From NCBI RefSeq assembly GCF_010119545.1, contig NZ_JAAEAA010000017.1:1-64000 (forward strand): 64,000 nt of DNA, in the 5' to 3' direction. This document shows positions 33,862 to 42,825 of the stretch, in pieces. Each line of letters begins with the position of its first letter. Position 1 is the first letter of the stretch. This stretch comes from Pontibacter fetidus (lineage in GTDB: Bacteria; Bacteroidota; Bacteroidia; Cytophagales; Hymenobacteraceae). The position numbers were made by a program, and so were the translations under genes. The notes beneath the pieces are model-generated. The model saw nothing but the letters and a program-made list of their open reading frames with translations, was not told the origin of the DNA and searched no databases.

Positions 33862-34911
33862 ATGGAGCAGAAAATAATACATCTGGTGCTGTCTTTTACC
33901 TGGGCCTTTCTGATAGCCATTTTTGCTGTTCCTTCCATTATCCGGGTGGCTCACCTTAAAAACATTCTGGACCAGCCAAATTTCCGGACTGTGCACGAAG
34001 AGCTGACCCCGCGATTAGGTGGCCTGGCCATGTTTGCAGGGTTTACCTCAGCCCTCACCATTTTTGCCGATCTCGGTAATGGAGTGCAGCAACTTTTGGC
34101 GGGTTGTGTTATACTTTTCTTCATCGGTTTAAAAGATGACCTGATCGCCATTTCAGCTATGAAGAAATTTTCGGTGCAGCTATTGGCAACCGGTATAGTT
34201 ATGTTTATTGCAGATATCCGCATTACCAGTTTCCAGGGCATATTTGGTGTTGGCGAATTGCAGATAGGTATCAGTTATGGATTTACTTTCTTGGTAATTA
34301 TAGGTATAACCAACTCTATTAACCTGATCGACGGGTTAGATGGCCTTGCCGGTACGCTGGTAACTATAGCCAGCATTACGTTTGGCGTATACTTTTACTT
34401 GTTTGGTGGGGCCAACTATAGCAACTATGCAGCGGTTGCTTTTTGCCTGGTGGGCGGTGTTGTTGGTTTCCTGCGCTATAATTTTCACAAGGCTACCATC
34501 TTTATGGGCGATACCGGTTCGCTGTTATGTGGCTTTATTATATCTGTGCTTGCTATCCAGTTTATCGAGATGCGACAAGTGCCGGCTGCCCCGTCTGTAG
34601 CATTAGGTATCTTATTCGTGCCTATTTTTGATACAATTCGAGTGTTTTCAATCCGGATTTTTAACGGTAAGTCTCCTTTTATCCCCGACAAAAACCACGT
34701 GCATCATCGTTTACTGGCCATGGGGCTTAACCAGATAGCTACAGTGCTTACACTGGCATTCGTTAATATTCTTGTTATACTGTTTGTAGTAGGTTTCGGC
34801 GATTGGGGTAATTTAAATCTGCTATTGGCCTTATTAGCTGTTACCATAGCTTTTAGTATTGTGCTAGGAGTTTATAAATCCAGAAGTGCGCAGCGTGTTT
34901 CTAAAGTATAA
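33862..34911 (+). CDS. WecA/MraY-like undecaprenyl-phosphate sugar-1-phosphate transferase
   Basis: A 349-residue polytopic (about 10-11 segments) enzyme of the MraY/WecA family that attaches a HexNAc-1-phosphate to undecaprenyl phosphate to begin O-antigen, exopolysaccharide or teichoic-like polymer synthesis. Diagnostic motifs: TPRLGGLAMF, GLKDDLIAIS (DD motif), NLIDGLDGLAGT, FMGDTGSLLCGF and the cytoplasmic DKNHVHHRLLAMGL (His loop of WecA type). MraY itself has a different His loop, so WecA-like is preferred. Overlaps the start of the DUF4271 gene by 26 bases. Confidence 0.9.
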   Translation: MEQKIIHLVLSFTWAFLIAIFAVPSIIRVAHLKNILDQPNFRTVHEELTPRLGGLAMFAGFTSALTIFADLGNGVQQLLAGCVILFFIGLKDDLIAISAMKKFSVQLLATGIVMFIADIRITSFQGIFGVGELQIGISYGFTFLVIIGITNSINLIDGLDGLAGTLVTIASITFGVYFYLFGGANYSNYAAVAFCLVGGVVGFLRYNFHKATIFMGDTGSLLCGFIISVLAIQFIEMRQVPAAPSVALGILFVPIFDTIRVFSIRIFNGKSPFIPDKNHVHHRLLAMGLNQIATVLTLAFVNILVILFVVGFGDWGNLNLLLALLAVTIAFSIVLGVYKSRSAQRVSKV

Positions 34912-36067
34912 ATTTATTGCCTTCCTTTTTTGCGGCCTGCTTTTTTGTTTTGCCGTGTGGATGCCAGCTAAAGCGCAGGTGTTGCCCTTGGAGCAGGATA
35001 ATGCTATTACAACTGATTGGCTGGTATATAAAAACGGATCTAAAGAACTGGTACCTTATATAGAGGGTGTCACGACAGAGAGCCATGCACTGCACCAGTG
35101 GCTGCAGATAATTCCGGATAACCCCTTTCCTATCTCATTTGTAGCTCCCAAGGGCTTGTGCCTTTTCCTGAACAACCAATTAATATTTGTAGCTGACGCC
35201 ACCCAGGAGTATAAACTGAATTTAGCGCCTTATGCCCGAAGCCTGGAGGCAAGGCATGGCAAATACCTTTTAACCGTATGGCACCCGCAGCAGCAACCTA
35301 TAGTTAGTACCTTCCGGAATATAGAAGTGCAGCCGCAGGGAGAAAGTAAACAAGCCGGCGAATCTACATTTGCTGTGCGGGTAAGAGAATACGTGAACCT
35401 GAATGCCTTTATCATTTTTACGCTGCTGCTAGGTTTGCTGTATGGGGCATTAAAAAGTAACTATCCTTCCGACTTCAGCAGTTTGTATAATGTTAATTCC
35501 TTTTTCAGGGTTAGCTCGTTGCAGGAAGGGTTTCTGGTAAAACCCGTGAGCTCGTGGTCAAGTATCCTGTTTGTGCTGGTATTCTCGCTTTCGCTGGCGC
35601 TATTGATAGCGGCCATACACACCGAAATGCTGCATGTACGCTTGCTCGCTCAACTTATTCCGGCATCTGCGGCAGGTATAAGCTCCAAAATTATTTCTTA
35701 TACAGTACTGATATTCCTGTTTATCCTGTTAAAATACTTTTTCCTGAAGATGATGGCGTTTATCTTCGGGCTAGAGCAGGTAGTACACTTGCAGTACCGC
35801 GAGTTTCTGAGAACTATACTTTTTCTTGGGATATTTCTGCCGGTTATCGTTTTATTTTATCTCGCTTTTAATGCCAGCATGCCACAGGCTATACTCGTAA
35901 TAGCGAATATGGCGGTGTCGTTGATGTTGGCTATCACCGTAGTGCGGGTTTTTGCAACTGTAAATACCAAGGCTTCTGTACTAAATTTGCATTTATTTTC
36001 ATACCTTTGCGCCACAGAAGTTATTCCGCTTGCTATCATACTAAAATTGATCGTGTTTAACTTCTAA
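34886..36067 (+). CDS. DUF4271 membrane protein
   Basis: A 393-residue protein with a signal peptide (about 10-30, ending MPAKAQ), an extracytoplasmic N-terminal half and a C-terminal DUF4271 membrane domain with about 6 segments. The domain opens FSSLYNVNSFFRVSSLQEGF and continues with LIKYFFLKMMAFIFG-like and LQYREFLRTILFLGIFLPVI segments. The function is unknown. It starts 26 bases before the stop codon of the transferase gene and is followed 58 bases later by hemD, an arrangement recalled from other Bacteroidota. Confidence 0.82.
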   Translation: MRSVFLKYKFIAFLFCGLLFCFAVWMPAKAQVLPLEQDNAITTDWLVYKNGSKELVPYIEGVTTESHALHQWLQIIPDNPFPISFVAPKGLCLFLNNQLIFVADATQEYKLNLAPYARSLEARHGKYLLTVWHPQQQPIVSTFRNIEVQPQGESKQAGESTFAVRVREYVNLNAFIIFTLLLGLLYGALKSNYPSDFSSLYNVNSFFRVSSLQEGFLVKPVSSWSSILFVLVFSLSLALLIAAIHTEMLHVRLLAQLIPASAAGISSKIISYTVLIFLFILLKYFFLKMMAFIFGLEQVVHLQYREFLRTILFLGIFLPVIVLFYLAFNASMPQAILVIANMAVSLMLAITVVRVFATVNTKASVLNLHLFSYLCATEVIPLAIILKLIVFNF

Positions 36068-36125
36068 AAACACAATAAATGTAGTTGCAGCAGAAACTGA
36101 AGGTGTTAAATTAAGAGCCGCATAT

Positions 36126-36920
36126 ATGGTTGAGAGCAAAGCAAAAGGAAGTGCCAATCCTGAAAGACACAAAGTACCTATCAAGAGCATACTGGTAACC
36201 CAGCCGCAGCCTACAACAGATAACTCACCTTACGTAACTATAGCCGAGAAATACGGCATTAAAGTAGACTTCAGGGCGTTTATCGAAGTGGAACCGGTGC
36301 CTTACAAAGAGTTCCGTAAAGACAAAGTTGATATTTTAGCGCATACCGCTGTAATATTTACGAGCCGTAATGCCGTAGATCATTTTTTCAGAATCTGCCA
36401 GGAAAGCAAAATAGAAATGCCAGCTGACATGAAGTATTTCTGTATTTCAGATCAAACGGCGTATTACCTGCAAAAGTATATTGTACTTCGCAAGCGTAAA
36501 TTGTTTGTAGGCGAGAAAACGGCTAAAGATCTTTTCGAGGTGATTAAGAAGCATAAGAACGAGAAATTTCTGTTCCCTTGTTCTAACATCCGCAAAGATG
36601 ATATCCCGGAATTCATGGCAGCCAATAAGATTAAGTTTACAGAAGCGATCATCTATAAGACGGTAGCTGCTGACTTATCTGATCTGGATGATGTAACGTA
36701 TGACTGCCTTGCTTTCTTTAGTCCATCAGGGATAACTTCGCTGTTTATCAATTTCCCTAACTTTAAACAGAACAATACACGCATTGCAGCTTTTGGCCCT
36801 ACCACCGCTAAGGCTGTGCGCGACGCTGGCCTGGAGTTAGATATAGAAGCACCAATGCCAAATGCTCCGTCTATGACCGGGGCTATAGAAGTATATATTC
36901 AGAATCAGAAACAAAAGTAA
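36126..36920 (+). CDS. hemD: Uroporphyrinogen-III synthase
   Basis: A 264-residue HemD-family protein that closes and rearranges hydroxymethylbilane in haem/sirohaem synthesis. The N-terminus (VPIKSILVTQPQPTTDNSPY) and internal AVIFTSRNAVDHFFRICQE, LFPCSNIRKDDIPEFMAANK and FFSPSGITSLFINFPNF are the usual two-domain pattern, ending with FGPTTAKAVRDAGLELDI. Other porphyrin genes are not in the window. In many Bacteroidota this gene sits near DUF4271 and gliding genes, as here. Confidence 0.85.
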   Translation: MVESKAKGSANPERHKVPIKSILVTQPQPTTDNSPYVTIAEKYGIKVDFRAFIEVEPVPYKEFRKDKVDILAHTAVIFTSRNAVDHFFRICQESKIEMPADMKYFCISDQTAYYLQKYIVLRKRKLFVGEKTAKDLFEVIKKHKNEKFLFPCSNIRKDDIPEFMAANKIKFTEAIIYKTVAADLSDLDDVTYDCLAFFSPSGITSLFINFPNFKQNNTRIAAFGPTTAKAVRDAGLELDIEAPMPNAPSMTGAIEVYIQNQKQK

Positions 36921-36967
36921 AAAAGCTTTACCGGCCGCAACTTTTATTTCAGAAATACATACTATGT

Positions 36968-37015
36968 AAAACGCAAAGGCAAGAGAGTAGCATAACTGTC
37001 TGGTTTTTGCGTTTT
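36968..37015 (+). terminator. Probable hemD terminator
   Basis: AAAACGCAAA at 36968-36977 is matched by TTTGCGTTTT at 37006-37015. The loop is long (28 bases) so confidence is moderate. It separates the hemD transcript from the following outer-membrane gene. Confidence 0.5.
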
Positions 37016-37093
37016 AATGTTTAAGTAGTATATTTATACTTCTATATATCTCCTGCTTAAATTATACTGTATCTTGCTTTGTTGCAGTGGCCT

Positions 37094-38065
37094 ATGAAAA
37101 AGCTTTTACCTGTACTGGTTCTGATTTTGCTTTGTGTCCAGCACTTGGCTGCTCAGCAACAACCGCAGTTTACGCACTATAGCTTTAATGGCATGCAATT
37201 AAGCCCAGCCTATGCGGGTATTACCAACAGGCCGGAGATAGTATCGATATATAGGTACCAGTGGTTAGGGTACGATGCCACCTTTGATGATGGCGGATCC
37301 CCACAAACGCTGCTGCTTACAGCAAATACCCCGGTCAGGCTGCTGCATGGTGGGGTTGGTATTAACCTGATGCGGGATAAAATTGCGAACACGACATATA
37401 CCGTGGCAGCACTTTCCTATTCATTTCATATACCAATACGCGAAGGAAAGCTGGGGCTGGGCGTGCAGGGAAATGTGAACAATATCAAGAAAGGCAGTTA
37501 CAGACCCAATGATGATAATGACCCAAGTGTGCCGAATAACAGCTCGGATACAAAATATGACCTGGGGGCCGGCATCTGGTACGAATCAAGCACATTTTAT
37601 GCAGGTGGCGGTGTAACTAATCTACTTAAATCAGAGTATGAGTTTGCGAATCAGGAGGACGGTATAGACGATGATAAGAAAGGCCGTCTGCTTAGCGAAA
37701 ATCATATTTATGCTACTGCCGGTTATCATCTGCCTGTTTTAAGTATATTTATACTTACACCCATGGCCCTGATTAAGCACGATACCGAAACTTTTTCGTT
37801 TGATGCTGGTGCCAAGATAACGTACGATGAAAAATATTGGGCCGGAGTGAACTACCGGCATAAAGAAGCTGTTGGAGCGCTTATCGGGTTGAGTTTATTT
37901 ACAGATAATTCATTAAGAGTAGGATACGCATTTGACTTAACAATATTCAATAAAGTTGCCAAGGCACCAACATCACACGAAGTGATGCTTTCTTACAGGC
38001 TTCCCGAGCCGGCAGTGCGGTTTAAACCGCCAATGAGAACGCCACGGTATAACTTCACAAAATAA
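37094..38065 (+). CDS. PorP/SprF family type IX secretion membrane protein
   Basis: A 323-residue outer-membrane protein. After a signal peptide (MKKLLPVLVLILLCVQHLAA) it has the family opening QPQFTHYSFNGMQLSPAYAG, the RYQWLGYD stretch and a series of beta strands ending RLPEPAVRF. ATG 37094 is preferred to an upstream TTG at 37079. PorP/SprF proteins assist secretion and anchoring of surface proteins through the type IX machinery. It sits directly upstream of gldKLMN, but a promoter of its own lies before gldK. Confidence 0.9.
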   Translation: MKKLLPVLVLILLCVQHLAAQQQPQFTHYSFNGMQLSPAYAGITNRPEIVSIYRYQWLGYDATFDDGGSPQTLLLTANTPVRLLHGGVGINLMRDKIANTTYTVAALSYSFHIPIREGKLGLGVQGNVNNIKKGSYRPNDDNDPSVPNNSSDTKYDLGAGIWYESSTFYAGGGVTNLLKSEYEFANQEDGIDDDKKGRLLSENHIYATAGYHLPVLSIFILTPMALIKHDTETFSFDAGAKITYDEKYWAGVNYRHKEAVGALIGLSLFTDNSLRVGYAFDLTIFNKVAKAPTSHEVMLSYRLPEPAVRFKPPMRTPRYNFTK

Positions 38066-38201
38066 GGTTAATACATCAAAAAGCCGATATACGGGCAAAG
38101 TGCAATTCTTAAAAAAATACAGAAAAAAATTGTGATTAATCTGTAAAATAATACCCAAAAAATACCGTTGAAAAATAATAAATGCGTGTAGCAGGTAAAT
38201 G

Positions 38202-38234
38202 TTTGTTTATTTGGTACTAAACCTTATATATTTG
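38202..38234 (+). promoter_or_regulatory. Predicted promoter of gldKLMN
   Basis: TTTG at 38202-38205 and TATATTTG at 38227-38234, separated by 21 bases, match the Bacteroidota primary sigma promoter (TTTG, 19-21 bases, TAnnTTTG). The predicted start of transcription is near 38241, about 57 bases before the gldK ATG. A second TTTG (38210-38213) is too close to fit. Confidence 0.7.
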
Positions 38235-38297
38235 CTACAACAGTAAAAATGTGCTAAGAATACATTGCTAGAAATTTTACCTTTTTTAAGAGTCATC

Positions 38298-39317
38298 ATG
38301 AACAAACTATTTAAGCTGTCTTCCTTCGCTTTGGCGGTGTTGCTGCTTGCAGGTTGCGGATTGAGAAACAGACCGCAGGGAGACCTGGTTGGGTCGGAAG
38401 ATCGTCCTGATTATAATGCGCAGCAAATACCTTACGGTATGGTGGCGTGCCCGGGCGGAACTTTCCATATGGGGCAGGCAGATCAGGATATTGCTGCAAC
38501 AATGGCTAACCTGAATAAACAAGTGACGATTGGTGCCTTCTATATGGACGAAACCGAGATCACGAATAATGAATACCGCCAGTTTATGGACGTAATCCTG
38601 CAAGACTCTGTAGAGGTGCTGGGCGAGGATTGGGTTATGGCTGAGCTATATCCGGATACAACAGTGTGGGTAAAAGACTTTTCTTACCACATGGGGGATC
38701 CGCTGATGGAGTATTACTATACACACCCGGCATTTGATGATTACCCGGTAGTAGGTGTTGACTGGTTTGCTGCCAAGTATTTCTCTAAGTGGCGCTCTAA
38801 CTTTAAAAACCAGGCTAACGCAGATAACGGTATGGCTCCAATGCCAAGCTTCCGACTGCCTTCTGAGGCAGAATGGGAATACGCCTCTCGTGGTGGCCGC
38901 GACATGACGGTTTTCCCTTGGGGTGGTCCGTACCTGCGTAACGCAAAAGGCTGCTTGCTGGCTAACTTTAAGCCAGGCCGTGGCGACTACTACAGCGATG
39001 GTTTCTCTTACACAGCTCCTGTGGCACAATACTTCCCGAACGATTACGGCCTGTATGACATGGCAGGTAACGTAGCTGAGTGGTGCGAAGATGCTTATGC
39101 AGATGCTTACGTTCCGATTACGTGGGACTTGAACCCTGTATATTACGATGATAACGAGCCTCGTAAAGTAGTGAGAGGTGGTTCATGGAAAGATATCGCT
39201 TACTTCCTGGAGACAGGTACACGTAACTTCGAATACCAGGACTCTGCCCGTTCTTACATCGGTTTCCGTAATGCTATGGTTTACTTAGGCCGTTCATCAG
39301 GAAGAGAATTCAGATAA
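38298..39317 (+). CDS. gldK: Gliding motility / type IX secretion lipoprotein GldK (PorK)
   Basis: A 339-residue lipoprotein (lipobox LLAGC, Cys20) with a formylglycine-generating-enzyme-like fold: GGTFHMGQADQDIAAT, YMDETEITNNEYRQFMD, FRLPSEAEWEYASRGG, GNVAEWCEDAYADAY and VVRGGSWKD. GldK/PorK forms the outer-membrane-attached ring of the type IX secretion system with GldN. The frame is open further upstream, but the ATG at 38298 gives a normal lipoprotein signal. First gene of gldKLMN. Confidence 0.95.
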   Translation: MNKLFKLSSFALAVLLLAGCGLRNRPQGDLVGSEDRPDYNAQQIPYGMVACPGGTFHMGQADQDIAATMANLNKQVTIGAFYMDETEITNNEYRQFMDVILQDSVEVLGEDWVMAELYPDTTVWVKDFSYHMGDPLMEYYYTHPAFDDYPVVGVDWFAAKYFSKWRSNFKNQANADNGMAPMPSFRLPSEAEWEYASRGGRDMTVFPWGGPYLRNAKGCLLANFKPGRGDYYSDGFSYTAPVAQYFPNDYGLYDMAGNVAEWCEDAYADAYVPITWDLNPVYYDDNEPRKVVRGGSWKDIAYFLETGTRNFEYQDSARSYIGFRNAMVYLGRSSGREFR

Positions 39318-39388
39318 GAAACATCCAATACCCAATAATAAATTACAAAACCCAAACACTATCGTTCACAATTTAATTCGAAAACAAA

Positions 39389-40192
39389 ATGAGCAACGCT
39401 AAAGGACGCAGCTTTTTATACGACGTACTGATGCCAAAAATTTACGGTATCGGTGCCGCTGTCGTAATTGTTGGAGCACTTTTCAAAATCCAGCACTGGG
39501 ACGGCGCAGACCTTATGCTAATTGTTGGTCTTAGTACAGAGGCCGTAATCTTCTTCCTGAGTGCTTTCCAGCCACAGCCACATGATCCGGATTGGGCAAA
39601 AGTATATCCACAGCTTGCAGATGATTTTACAGGCGAAGCACTTATGCCAGCTACTGCAGCTGCATCAGGTGGTAATGGCCTTACCCGCAAGCTGGATGAC
39701 ATGCTGCTTGATGCAAACATCACCCCAGAAACTATAAACTCTTTAGGTTTAGGCTTAAACAGACTGAGCGAAACCGCTGCACAAATGGCAGATATGAGCC
39801 AGGCTACTACAGCTACTTCAGAGTATACATTAAGAGTAAGAGAAGCATCTGGTTCATTAGACAAAATGAATGCAGCTTATGCTACAACTGCTGAAGCACT
39901 TGCGCAAATGGCAGGTTCTACAGTAGATGCAAAAGAATACCACCAGCAGATTCAGGGCATGACCAGAAACCTTGGTGCACTAAACGCAGTGTACGAAATG
40001 GAACTTCAGGACGCTAACAACCACTTGAAAGCGATGAACAAGTTCTATGGTAACCTGAGCATGGCTATGGAGAATTTAACTGATGCCAGCAAAGATACAG
40101 AGCAATTTAAGCAGGAAGTTTCGAAGCTTACGCAGAACCTACACTCACTTAACACAGTGTATGGTAACATGCTGACAGCTATGAAAGGTTAA
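39389..40192 (+). CDS. gldL: Gliding motility motor protein GldL (PorL)
   Basis: A 267-residue inner-membrane protein. Two membrane segments near 15-62 (IYGIGAAVVIVGALFKI, DLMLIVGLSTEAVIFFLSAF) carry the polar residues typical of the proton-driven GldL/GldM motor, including Glu in the second segment (STEAVIF). The cytoplasmic part is a long helical region with repeats of MNAAYATTAEAL / LNAVYEMELQ / LNTVYGNMLTAM. It should act with GldM as the rotary motor of type IX secretion. The gap to gldM is 58 bases. Confidence 0.95.
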   Translation: MSNAKGRSFLYDVLMPKIYGIGAAVVIVGALFKIQHWDGADLMLIVGLSTEAVIFFLSAFQPQPHDPDWAKVYPQLADDFTGEALMPATAAASGGNGLTRKLDDMLLDANITPETINSLGLGLNRLSETAAQMADMSQATTATSEYTLRVREASGSLDKMNAAYATTAEALAQMAGSTVDAKEYHQQIQGMTRNLGALNAVYEMELQDANNHLKAMNKFYGNLSMAMENLTDASKDTEQFKQEVSKLTQNLHSLNTVYGNMLTAMKG

Positions 40193-40250
40193 TCCTGACT
40201 TATTTTATTGTTCTAAATCAAAGAAAACAACAGTTAAAATATAGTATAAA

Positions 40251-41852
40251 ATGGCTGGAGGAAAAGAGACACCACGGCAGAAGATGATCGGTATGATGTA
40301 CCTGGTACTTACCGCACTTCTTGCCCTACAAGTGAACTCGGCTATCCTGTTAAAATTTCAGTTCCTGGACGAAAGTTTATTGGGAGTGAATGGTAAAACA
40401 GTGACTGATAATGCCGGAGTTCTATCTAATATTCGTTCCGCAGTAGATAAAGGCGGTAACAGATCATCTGATAATCGTGTGCTTGGTAATGCACAGGAGA
40501 TTCGTAAGAGAACAGATGAAATGGTGAAATACATTCGTGAGATTCGTGAAAAGCTGATCGCAGAAACAGGGGGTAAAAATCCTGATGACCCGAACCAGTA
40601 TGCTAACCCTAGCGGTGAAGACAAAGTAGCGATGACAATGATTGGTGCAGCTGCCAAGAAAAATGGTGCAGCTTATGAGTTAAAAGATAAACTGAATGCT
40701 TATGCTAAGTTTTTAAAACCTTTTAACCCAAACACGCCTGATCAGTTAGCGAATGATGGAAAAGATGACCCTGTTGCAAAGAATGATAAAGCACAGCGTA
40801 ACAAAGACTTTGCTGAACTAAACTTCGAAAACACTCCGCTTGTTGCAGCTCTTGCTGTACTTTCTCAGAAAGAAAACGAAGTGTTAAAGTATGAGTCTGA
40901 TGCTTTACAGAAACTGGCTACACAGGTTGGTGCTGACATCATCAAGTTTGAGAAGATATTTGCGATGGCCCGTGCTGAGTCTAAGACTGTAGCTGCTGGT
41001 ACCAAGTATAAGGCTGATATGTTTATTGCGGCTTCTTCTGATGCGATCACGCCTAAAATGAGCTTCCAGGGAAGACCAGTAAAGGTAGTTGATGGAAAAG
41101 GACAAGTAGAATTTACTGCAGCTGCTTCAAACTACGATGCGGAAGGTAACTCAAAACAATCCTGGAAAGGTCAGATCACAATCAATCAGAATGGTCGTGA
41201 TACGACATTTCAGGTACAGGAAGAATACGTAGTAGCTAAACCAGTAATACAGGTACAGTCTGCTGCAGTACAGGCGTTATACTTCCAGTGTGCTAACGAG
41301 CTTAACGTACAAGTACCTGCATTGGGTGCAGTTTACGATCCAAGTTTCAGTGCATCAGGTGGTACAGCCATCAAAGGTGCTAAAAAAGGTTTAGTAACTA
41401 TCATCCCAAGCTCAACTGAAGTTAGACTTAACGTGAGCAGTGGTGGTAATGCCATCGGTTCTGAAACATTTAAAGTTCGTCCTATACCTAAGCCAACTCT
41501 TGTTGCTATAGTTAATGGTCGTCCGTTGGATGTGAAGCGTGGTGTGCCAGCACAGTCTTTCAGACAAGTAACTATAGAAGCAGTAGCGGAAGAAGGTTTT
41601 AAACAATTATTACCTAAAGAAGCACGTTATAGAGTAACACGTTGGAAAGCGTATCTTGTAAGAGGTACAAACCCAATCGACCAGGTAGATGTATCCGGAC
41701 CATCAGAGAACCTGACACGATTTGCTGCTAAAGCGAGCAAAGGCGACAGAGTTGTAATTGAAGTTCTGGATGTAAAGCGCCTGAACTATAAGGGAAGTGT
41801 TGTAGATGCTAAAACCAGTGGTGATACATTCTGGAACATACCATTAAACTAA
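40251..41852 (+). CDS. gldM: Gliding motility motor protein GldM (PorM)
   Basis: A 533-residue protein. The short N-terminal cytoplasmic stretch (MAGGKETPRQKMIGMMYLVL) leads into one membrane helix (about 13-33) and a large periplasmic part with the four-domain architecture of GldM/PorM: helical-bundle D1, then beta-rich D2-D4 with KPVIQVQSAAVQALYFQCAN, NELNVQVPALGAVYDPSF and VRPIPKPTLVAIVNGRPLD. It spans from the motor to the GldK/N ring. Only two CTATAG words fall inside this long gene. Confidence 0.95.
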   Translation: MAGGKETPRQKMIGMMYLVLTALLALQVNSAILLKFQFLDESLLGVNGKTVTDNAGVLSNIRSAVDKGGNRSSDNRVLGNAQEIRKRTDEMVKYIREIREKLIAETGGKNPDDPNQYANPSGEDKVAMTMIGAAAKKNGAAYELKDKLNAYAKFLKPFNPNTPDQLANDGKDDPVAKNDKAQRNKDFAELNFENTPLVAALAVLSQKENEVLKYESDALQKLATQVGADIIKFEKIFAMARAESKTVAAGTKYKADMFIAASSDAITPKMSFQGRPVKVVDGKGQVEFTAAASNYDAEGNSKQSWKGQITINQNGRDTTFQVQEEYVVAKPVIQVQSAAVQALYFQCANELNVQVPALGAVYDPSFSASGGTAIKGAKKGLVTIIPSSTEVRLNVSSGGNAIGSETFKVRPIPKPTLVAIVNGRPLDVKRGVPAQSFRQVTIEAVAEEGFKQLLPKEARYRVTRWKAYLVRGTNPIDQVDVSGPSENLTRFAAKASKGDRVVIEVLDVKRLNYKGSVVDAKTSGDTFWNIPLN

Positions 41853-41874
41853 AAATTAGAAGCTTACAAGGAGT

Positions 41875-42735
41875 ATGAAAGTAGTAAAAGCATTAGGTAT
41901 AGCAGCTGGTATTTTCCTGAGCGTAAGTGCAATGGCGCAGCAGGTTTCTACAACTGCAACAAGCAGTTCTTCTGCCAGACCAATACCGGAGCATGATATT
42001 CTGTTTAAAAAAACTGTATGGCGTAAAATTGACCTGCGTGAAAAGCAGAACAAGCCAATGTTTTCAGAAAACAGAGAGATCACGAAGATCATTATGGATG
42101 CGGTTAAAAGCGGTGAGCTGACAGCCTATGCCAATGATTCGGTGAGCAAGCCTTTAACTCGTGAAGAATTTGTTGGTAACATGACCAAAAAGGACAATGT
42201 TGAAGAACTGAGCGAGGAAGAAAAGGCAGCAGGCTTTGGACAGGAAAAGGAAGAGGATGATGCCTGGGGTGCTGCCCTTGGCGACAAAGCCGGTACTTCT
42301 ACTACAGGTCCTATAAGCAACGAGTTTTTCCCGAAGGAACTATACTTACTTGAGCTAAAAGAAAACATTGTTTTCGACAAGAAGCGCTCCAGAATGTATC
42401 ATGATATCCAGACGATAACGCTAAAAGTGCCTGCTACAACAAATGAGATGGGTATTGAGAACACAGTAGCATCGTTTAAAATGAGTGACCTGGTACGTGT
42501 TTTCCGTGCAAACCCGGAAACAGCTGTATGGTATAACGCTCAGAACGATGCACAACACAAGAATCTGGCAGATGCCTTTGACTTGTGGCTGTTCAGTTCT
42601 TATATCACTAAAATTTCTAACCCTGGCGACAGAGCTTTATCTGACATCTATGGTGGTGGACAGAAAGGATTATTAGCCGCTCAGGATGCAGCAGAAGCAC
42701 TGATAGAATACGAATACAGCCTTTGGAGCTACTAA
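41875..42735 (+). CDS. gldN: Gliding motility protein GldN (PorN)
   Basis: A 286-residue exported protein: signal peptide about 1-21 (IFLSVSAMAQ), a low-complexity Ser-rich start, and the GldN core (VWRKIDLREKQNKPMFSENR, ITKIIMDAVKSGELTAY, NEFFPKELYLLELKENIVFD). GldN pairs with GldK in the periplasmic ring of the type IX system. The spacing to gldM is 22 bases; a terminator follows, ending the operon. Confidence 0.95.
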   Translation: MKVVKALGIAAGIFLSVSAMAQQVSTTATSSSSARPIPEHDILFKKTVWRKIDLREKQNKPMFSENREITKIIMDAVKSGELTAYANDSVSKPLTREEFVGNMTKKDNVEELSEEEKAAGFGQEKEEDDAWGAALGDKAGTSTTGPISNEFFPKELYLLELKENIVFDKKRSRMYHDIQTITLKVPATTNEMGIENTVASFKMSDLVRVFRANPETAVWYNAQNDAQHKNLADAFDLWLFSSYITKISNPGDRALSDIYGGGQKGLLAAQDAAEALIEYEYSLWSY

Positions 42736-42752
42736 GCTTTAAAGCAGATACT

Positions 42753-42784
42753 AAAAAAGGAGACTCAAATGGGTCTCCTTTTTT
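42753..42784. terminator. Bidirectional terminator between gldN and uvrC
   Basis: AAAAAAGGAGAC at 42753-42764 pairs with GTCTCCTTTTTT at 42773-42784 (loop TCAAATGG). A- and T-runs flank both arms, so it can end both operons. An exact AACTATAGTT follows at 42824-42833 and overlaps the stop of uvrC. Confidence 0.85.
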
Positions 42785-42825
42785 ATTTATAGTTAGCACT
42801 ATAATTGACAGATGCAAGGAACAAA

